NCBI RefSeq assembly: GCF_024753135.1
Contig: NZ_JANUGP010000049.1
Coordinates: forward strand, 1 to 34,399
Reading direction: 5' to 3'
Source of the DNA: Streptomyces pyxinicus
Lineage (GTDB): Bacteria > Actinomycetota > Actinomycetes > Streptomycetales > Streptomycetaceae
Length of the DNA: 34,399 bases
Position numbers and translations under genes: made by a program. The notes beneath the pieces were generated by a model. That model made no database searches. It saw only the letters and a program-made list of their open reading frames with translations, and was not told the DNA's origin. Position 1 is the stretch's first letter. Each line of letters starts with the position of its first letter. Positions 30,072 to 34,399 of this stretch are shown piece by piece.

Positions 30072-31394
30072 ATGACGAACAGTGAATTCGAGATAACCGG
30101 ATCGGCGAGTTCGGCGTCATCCCGCCTGGTGCCGGAGAACGAACGCGTCGTCGTCACGGGAATCGGCGTCGTCCTCCCGGGCACCCTCTCCGTCGACCGG
30201 TTCTGGGCGAACATCTCGGGTGGCAGGTCCCAGGTGGGCCGGCTCACCCGGTTCGACGCGGAACAGGCCGGCCTCCCGGTGTACGCGGCGGCCGAGATCG
30301 ACGGCTTCGACCATCACCCCTTCCTCCCCGAGCTGACGGACGCGCACGCGGCCAAGTACTCGCGGGAGATCCTCATCACCATGTCGGCCCTCGCCGAGGC
30401 CCGCCGTGACGCGGGACTCGGCCAGGACGCCGTGGACCCGCGCCGGCTCGGCATCGTCATGTCCTCCTCCCGCGGCCCGTTCGGCTGGTGGCGTGACGTG
30501 CTCACCGGCGCCGACCCCGGCGCCTTCGGCGACAAGGGCGCCATGTTCCGCGGCCTGCCCGGCTGCCCGGCCTCCCTGTCCGCCGTCTACACCGGCGCAC
30601 AGGGCCTGGTCACCACCGTCAGCAACGCCTGCGTCGGCGGCCACCAGGCCGTCCAGCTGGCGCTGCGGGAACTGCGTTCCGGCGCCGCGGACGCCATGCT
30701 GGTCGGCGGCCACGAGTTCCCGATCGTGCCCGAGGTCGCCGCCTGCTACCGGGCGATGGGCAACGGGGTGCTCTCCTCCGAGCGCCGGGAACCGAGCCGG
30801 GCGGTGCGCCCCTACAGCAACGACCGCGAGGGCTTCGCGCTCGGCGAGGGCTCCGTCGTCCTGTGCCTGGAGCGGGAGTCGGCCGCCCGGCGGCGCGGCG
30901 CCCGGATCTACTCCGAGATCCTCTCCGCCGCCTCCCTCAACGAGGCCGCCCACCCCACCACCATGGACCTGACCGGCAAGGTCACCGCCTCGGTCATCGA
31001 GGACGCGCTCGCCGACGCGGGCCGGGGCGCGGGCGACGTCGACTACTTCTGCGCGCACGGCACCGCCACCCGCTACAACGACATCGCCGAGTCGCGTGCG
31101 CTGCGCGCCCTCTACCCGGAGCGCACCGCCACCGCCCTGCCGCCGCTCAGCTCCAACAAGCCCGTCTACGGCCACACCTTCGGCCTGGCCGGCATCATCA
31201 ACGTCGCCGCGACCAGCCTGATGATCCACCACCAGACCATCGCGCCCACCATCAACTTCACCACGCCCGACCCCGAGTGCGACCACGACCACGTCTTCGA
31301 GGGACCGCGCCCCGCCAAGGTCGACCTCGCCGTGTCCATGTCGTTCGCCTTCGGCAGCCAGACCGCGGTCGTCGCGCTGGGAGCCCCGTCATGA
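30072..31394 (+). CDS. Beta-ketoacyl synthase, FabF-like
   Basis: The 440-residue protein is a condensing enzyme of the thiolase fold. The active-site Cys is C187 in VSNACVGGHQA, and the two histidines lie in CAHGTATRYND and NKPVYGHTFGLAG, the Cys-His-His set of decarboxylating elongation synthases. It begins VVVTGIGVVLPG after a 25-residue Ser-rich lead. NACVGG in place of TACASG is unusual and suggests a specialised substrate. No chain-length-factor partner or acyl carrier protein gene is adjacent. Its TGA overlaps the ATG of the CoA-transferase (ATGA), so the two are coupled. It probably elongates or modifies a short acyl thioester in a secondary pathway, not in housekeeping fatty acid synthesis. 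Confidence 0.9.
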   Translation: MTNSEFEITGSASSASSRLVPENERVVVTGIGVVLPGTLSVDRFWANISGGRSQVGRLTRFDAEQAGLPVYAAAEIDGFDHHPFLPELTDAHAAKYSREILITMSALAEARRDAGLGQDAVDPRRLGIVMSSSRGPFGWWRDVLTGADPGAFGDKGAMFRGLPGCPASLSAVYTGAQGLVTTVSNACVGGHQAVQLALRELRSGAADAMLVGGHEFPIVPEVAACYRAMGNGVLSSERREPSRAVRPYSNDREGFALGEGSVVLCLERESAARRRGARIYSEILSAASLNEAAHPTTMDLTGKVTASVIEDALADAGRGAGDVDYFCAHGTATRYNDIAESRALRALYPERTATALPPLSSNKPVYGHTFGLAGIINVAATSLMIHHQTIAPTINFTTPDPECDHDHVFEGPRPAKVDLAVSMSFAFGSQTAVVALGAPS

Positions 31395-33229
31395 ACCGCC
31401 CCCTGATCGCCGCCGACGTCGACGCCCTGGTCCGCGCCCTGGTCCGCCCCGGCGACCACGTCCACCTGGCCGGCACCCCGTCCCGCCCCAACGCCCTCAC
31501 CTACGCCCTGTGCCGGGTCTTCGGAGCCGGCGGCCGCCTCACGGTCTCCACCACCGCCGTGCACTCCTCGGCCCACGCGCTCGCGCTGTCCGGCGTCGCC
31601 GAGAAGGTCATCGCCGGTTTCGCCGGGGACACCTACCCCTCGCCCCGCCCCAACCCCCTCTACGCGGACCTGGAGAAGGGCGAACCGTTCACCTTCGAGG
31701 CCTGGTCGCTGCTCAGTTACGTCCAGCGGCTGATCGCCGGCGCGCAGGGAGCCCCGTACGCCGTCACCGGCTCCCTGGCCGGCACGGACCTCGCCGAGGG
31801 CAAGCCGGACGCGCTGCACCGCGTACCCGATCCCGCCCGCCCGGGCGAGGAGATCACCCTCCTGGCCCCCCTCCGCCCCGACATCACCCTCGTCCACGGT
31901 GTGGCCGCCGACGAGGACGGCAACATCGCCCTGCTCCCGCCGCTCGGCGAGGGCGCCTGGGCCGCGTACGCCGCCGGACGCGGTGTCATCGCCTCGGTCG
32001 AGAGGATCGTCGGCCGCGAGGAGCTGCGCCGGATCAACGACCGTGTGGTGATCCCCGGGCAGCGCGTCCTGGGCCTGACCGAGGCCCGTCTGGGAGCCCA
32101 CCCCCAGGCCCTGCGCACCGGCGGGCTCGCCGGCGTCGAGGGTTACCTGGACGACTACGCCTTCCTGGAGGAGATCGTCGCCTCCTGCCACGGCGAGCAC
32201 CGCGGCCGGGACTGGTACGACACCTGGGTCACCGCCCCCGGCTCCCACGAGGAGTACGTACGCCGCCTCGGAGCCCGCCGCCGCACCGCCCTGCGCATCC
32301 CGCCCGCCACCACGGCGGCCGAGGACGACTACGACGCCGAGACCGCGACCTGGGCGGAGGTGCACCGCTGCGAGCGGGAGGCCGCGTCCCAGGCGAGGTC
32401 CGCGCCCGCACCGGCCGCCGTACCCGCACCGGCCGCCGCCCCCGCGGAACCCGCGACGGCCGCCGACGCCCCCGCGCCCCCCACCCGGCAGGAACGTCTG
32501 ATCGTGCTCGGCGCCCGCGCCGTCGCCGAGCAGGTGCGCACGCACGGCTACGACACCCTGCTCGCCGGGATCGGCACCTCGCACATGGCGGCCTGGCTCG
32601 CGGCCGAGCTGCTGCGGACCGGCGGACAGGACGTCAAGGTCGTGGCCGAGCTGGGCATGTACGGCTTCCGCCCCGAGGGCGGGGACACCTTCCTCTTCAG
32701 CCTGCTGCACGCCGGCACCGGCGAGATGCTGGCCGGCATCCCGGAGATCCTCGGCGGCATGGTCGCCGCCAACCCCCGGGCGCTGGGCGTCCTGGCCGCC
32801 GCCGAGATCGACGAGAGCGGCACGATCAACACCAGCCGCGGCGCGGACGGCCGCTGGCTGACCGGCTCGGGCGGCGCCAACGACATCGCCTCCAGCACCG
32901 ACTGCGTGGTGATCGCCCCGTCCTCCCGCCGCCGGTACGTCACCGAGGTCACCTACCGCACCAGCCCGGGACACCGCGTCCGCGAAGTGGTCAGCGACTT
33001 CGGCCGCTTCACCCGCGACGACACCGGAGCCGGCTTCCGCCTGGCGACCTGGCTCCCCGCCGAGGGCGCCGCGGACGGGCCCCGGGAACTCTCCCGCCAG
33101 GCCGCCGAGGCGGTGGCGGCCCGCACCTCCTGGACGGCCGACACCTCGCGGGTCACCGCCGAGAAGCCCGTGACCGCCGAGGAACTGACGGCCCTGCGCG
33201 CCCTCGACCCGGACGGCCGCTTCCGCTGA
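31391..33229 (+). CDS. Two-domain family I CoA-transferase (GctA-GctB-like fusion)
   Basis: The 612-residue protein fuses two CoA-transferase subunits. Residues about 1-330 resemble the alpha (GctA-like) part: VRPGDHVHLAGTPSRPNALT, then LVHGVAADEDGNIALLPPLG. Residues about 375-610 resemble the beta part with VVAELGMYG, where the Glu matches the position that forms the covalent CoA thioester, and GSGGANDIASSTDCVVI. They are joined by an Ala/Pro-rich linker of about 40 residues. Such enzymes move CoA between carboxylic acids; the substrate here is unknown. It is translated with the upstream ketosynthase and precedes a FabH-like gene, so it probably makes or releases an acyl-CoA used in the condensation. 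GctA and GctB-type proteins are usually separate. Confidence 0.85.
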   Translation: MNRPLIAADVDALVRALVRPGDHVHLAGTPSRPNALTYALCRVFGAGGRLTVSTTAVHSSAHALALSGVAEKVIAGFAGDTYPSPRPNPLYADLEKGEPFTFEAWSLLSYVQRLIAGAQGAPYAVTGSLAGTDLAEGKPDALHRVPDPARPGEEITLLAPLRPDITLVHGVAADEDGNIALLPPLGEGAWAAYAAGRGVIASVERIVGREELRRINDRVVIPGQRVLGLTEARLGAHPQALRTGGLAGVEGYLDDYAFLEEIVASCHGEHRGRDWYDTWVTAPGSHEEYVRRLGARRRTALRIPPATTAAEDDYDAETATWAEVHRCEREAASQARSAPAPAAVPAPAAAPAEPATAADAPAPPTRQERLIVLGARAVAEQVRTHGYDTLLAGIGTSHMAAWLAAELLRTGGQDVKVVAELGMYGFRPEGGDTFLFSLLHAGTGEMLAGIPEILGGMVAANPRALGVLAAAEIDESGTINTSRGADGRWLTGSGGANDIASSTDCVVIAPSSRRRYVTEVTYRTSPGHRVREVVSDFGRFTRDDTGAGFRLATWLPAEGAADGPRELSRQAAEAVAARTSWTADTSRVTAEKPVTAEELTALRALDPDGRFR

Positions 33230-33324
33230 CGGCTCCCGCCGCCCGGACCCACCGCGGCGCGATCCGCGGCCGGCCCTCCCACACCTGCCCCCCATCCACG
33301 TCACCCCGCACAAGGAGTCCCGCC

Positions 33325-34302
33325 ATGCACCACCGCACCGAAGCCCGCACCTGGACCGGAACCGGCCTCAAGTTCTCCGGCCTCGGCCACTACTTCCCCC
33401 GCCACCACCGCGTCCACGACGGCGAGGTCACCATCAGCGGCCGCACGCACCCCCCGGAGGCCGCCGCCGAACTCGGCGTCCGCGCCCTGCACGTGGCCGA
33501 CGAGGACGAGACACTGGAGTACATGGCCGTCCAGGCCGCCCGCTCCGCCCTGGCGAACGCCGGCCGGGAGGCCGGCGACCTCGACCTGGTGGTACTGGCC
33601 AACTGGACCGACCGCCAGTGGATACCGGAGATAGCCCCCGGCGTCGCCGCCGCCCTCGGCGCCCTCGGTGCCCTCGCCTTCGACGTCTGCGGCGCCTGCA
33701 CCGGCTTCGTGCACGGCGTGCAGACCGCCGCCGCCCTGCTCACCGCGCACCCCGGCTGGAAGCGCGCCGTGGTGGTCGCGGCCGACCGCTTCACCCGCCG
33801 CGCCCGCCCCGGCACCCGCGGCCAGCTGGTCTTCGGCGACGCGGCCGGCGCCGTCGTCCTGGAGAAGGGCGACCCGGACGACCCGAGCGGCCTGATCGAC
33901 TCGGTCCTGGACTGCGACGCCTCGGAGGCGGACACCGTCGCCGCCCGCGCCCCCGAGGGCTTCCTGCGCCCGAAGCCGGAACTCATCGACCTGGCCGTGC
34001 GCTCCAGCCTGAAGGTCGCCGGCAACGTCCTCAGCCGCAACGGCCTGAAGACCTCCGACATCGACTGGCTCGTCCCGCACCCCGGCAACAACGCCATCCA
34101 CGCGGGCGTACGCGACGGCCTCGACCTGGAACCGGCCCGGTTCCTCACCAACTTCGCCGAACGCGGCAACACCGGCTGCGCCTCGGTCCCCATCGCGCTG
34201 TCCGAGTTCCACGAGAAGGGCGTCGTCCGGCACGGCGACCTGGTCCTGTCCACGGCGGTCGGCTCCGGCTGGTACTACGGCGGGCTCCTGTACCGCCTGT
34301 GA
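33325..34302 (+). CDS. 3-oxoacyl-ACP synthase III-like (FabH/KASIII family)
   Basis: The 325-residue protein is a KASIII-type thiolase-fold enzyme. The active-site Cys is C125 in FDVCGACTGFVHGV, His is in WLVPHPGNNAIH and Asn in ERGNTGCASVPIAL, so the Cys-His-Asn triad is complete. It lacks the typical first-strand IxGxGxYLP lead, reading FSGLGHYFPRHHRV. Members either start chains from acyl-CoA or transfer acyl groups onto alcohols, amines or carrier-bound partners. It follows the CoA-transferase after 95 bases with AAGGAG before ATG 33325. With the ketosynthase and carboxylase it suggests construction or attachment of a small acyl unit. Housekeeping fabH is normally in a fabD-acpP-fabF cluster, which is absent here. 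Confidence 0.9.
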   Translation: MHHRTEARTWTGTGLKFSGLGHYFPRHHRVHDGEVTISGRTHPPEAAAELGVRALHVADEDETLEYMAVQAARSALANAGREAGDLDLVVLANWTDRQWIPEIAPGVAAALGALGALAFDVCGACTGFVHGVQTAAALLTAHPGWKRAVVVAADRFTRRARPGTRGQLVFGDAAGAVVLEKGDPDDPSGLIDSVLDCDASEADTVAARAPEGFLRPKPELIDLAVRSSLKVAGNVLSRNGLKTSDIDWLVPHPGNNAIHAGVRDGLDLEPARFLTNFAERGNTGCASVPIALSEFHEKGVVRHGDLVLSTAVGSGWYYGGLLYRL

Positions 34303-34359
34303 CCCGGCCCGTCCCTTCACCCCCCTGTACCCACCGACCGAACCCAGCGAAGGAACCTC

Positions 34360-34399
34360 ATGAGCCTCACGCACCCCACCCCCCCCCCCCCCCCCGCCC
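34360..34399 (+). CDS. Start of a further gene, truncated by the window end
   Basis: ATG 34360 has AAGGAAC at a good distance upstream and follows the FabH-like gene by 57 bases, so it is probably the next gene of the operon. Only MSLTHPT and a run of prolines are readable before the window ends. The prolines come from a run of 17 C (34379-34395), which may be an assembly artefact. The product cannot be identified. Confidence 0.45.
   Translation, partial: MSLTHPTPPPPPA
34379..34395. repeat. C17 homopolymer at the end of the window
   Basis: Seventeen consecutive C are followed only by GCCC. Such a run at a sequence end is typical of an unresolved contig terminus, so the last residues of the reading frame are unreliable. 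Confidence 0.8.

Noticed and set aside
34379..34395. C17 run as a functional i-motif, G-quadruplex or poly-proline tract
   Set aside because: Its position at the very end of the sequence makes an assembly artefact much more likely.
1..34399. CRISPR arrays, tRNA or rRNA genes, replication origin
   Set aside because: No regularly spaced repeats, cloverleaf-like sequences, rRNA motifs or DnaA-box clusters were seen on reading either strand.

Overview
The window is very GC-rich, with GTG starts, ATGA/GTGA gene overlaps, a rare in-frame TTA codon and a bc1-type QcrB. All of this points to a Streptomyces or close relative, probably an accessory chromosomal region. No rRNA, tRNA or CRISPR array was seen. 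The sequence begins inside a gene and ends in a run of 17 C, so it looks like a draft contig.

Layout. (a) 1-4.7 kb is a patch of broken genes: an acyl-CoA carboxylase fragment joined out of frame to an SDR fragment, a multiply frameshifted alpha/beta hydrolase abutting a frameshifted qcrB, and a frameshifted PEP-synthase-like fragment. An apparently intact DUF3099 gene sits among them. (b) 4.7-5.8 kb holds a hypothetical membrane-anchored protein and an NTF2-like protein. (c) 5.98-11.92 kb is a tight plus-strand operon: TrpB2-like PLP enzyme, gamma-glutamyltransferase-like protein, VOC dioxygenase, heme-dependent tyrosine-hydroxylase-like protein, and FAD amine oxidase. The middle three match the LmbA/LmbB1/LmbB2 set that starts 4-alkylproline biosynthesis (lincomycin, hormaomycin, pyrrolobenzodiazepines). 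(d) 11.92-13.53 kb holds a MITE and an IS701-family element inserted one after the other at CTAG, the shared stop-codon site of two convergent genes. (e) 13.53-16.20 kb is a minus-strand operon: tryptophan-halogenase-family enzyme, flavin reductase and YbaK-like protein. It is followed by a TTA-containing LuxR-type regulator and a LysE-type exporter.

(f) 18.0-20.9 kb holds a TetR repressor divergent from an unusual MFS transporter-epoxide hydrolase fusion, with two clear palindromes between them. (g) 20.9-23.3 kb is a poorly coding stretch, then a GNAT acetyltransferase and a quinone-reductase-like dehydrogenase. (h) 23.5-34.4 kb holds acyl-CoA carboxylase beta and epsilon subunits, a second LuxR-type regulator with a degenerate receiver, and a lipid-like module. 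That module has a FabG-type reductase, a tautomerase, an APH-type kinase with an acyl-CoA dehydrogenase (as in the LvaA/LvaC pair), a ketosynthase, a fused CoA-transferase and a FabH-like enzyme, and it runs off the right end.

Working model (inference): the 6-17 kb block converts L-tyrosine through L-DOPA and ring cleavage to a dihydropyrrole amino acid. It lacks the usual C-methyltransferase, isomerase and F420 reductase genes. Instead it carries an FAD amine oxidase and a flavin halogenase, so a halogenated pyrrole or pyrroline is a reasonable guess. The 23-34 kb module could supply or attach an acyl unit. No NRPS, PKS megasynthase or carrier protein is visible, so the pathway must extend beyond the window or use genes elsewhere.
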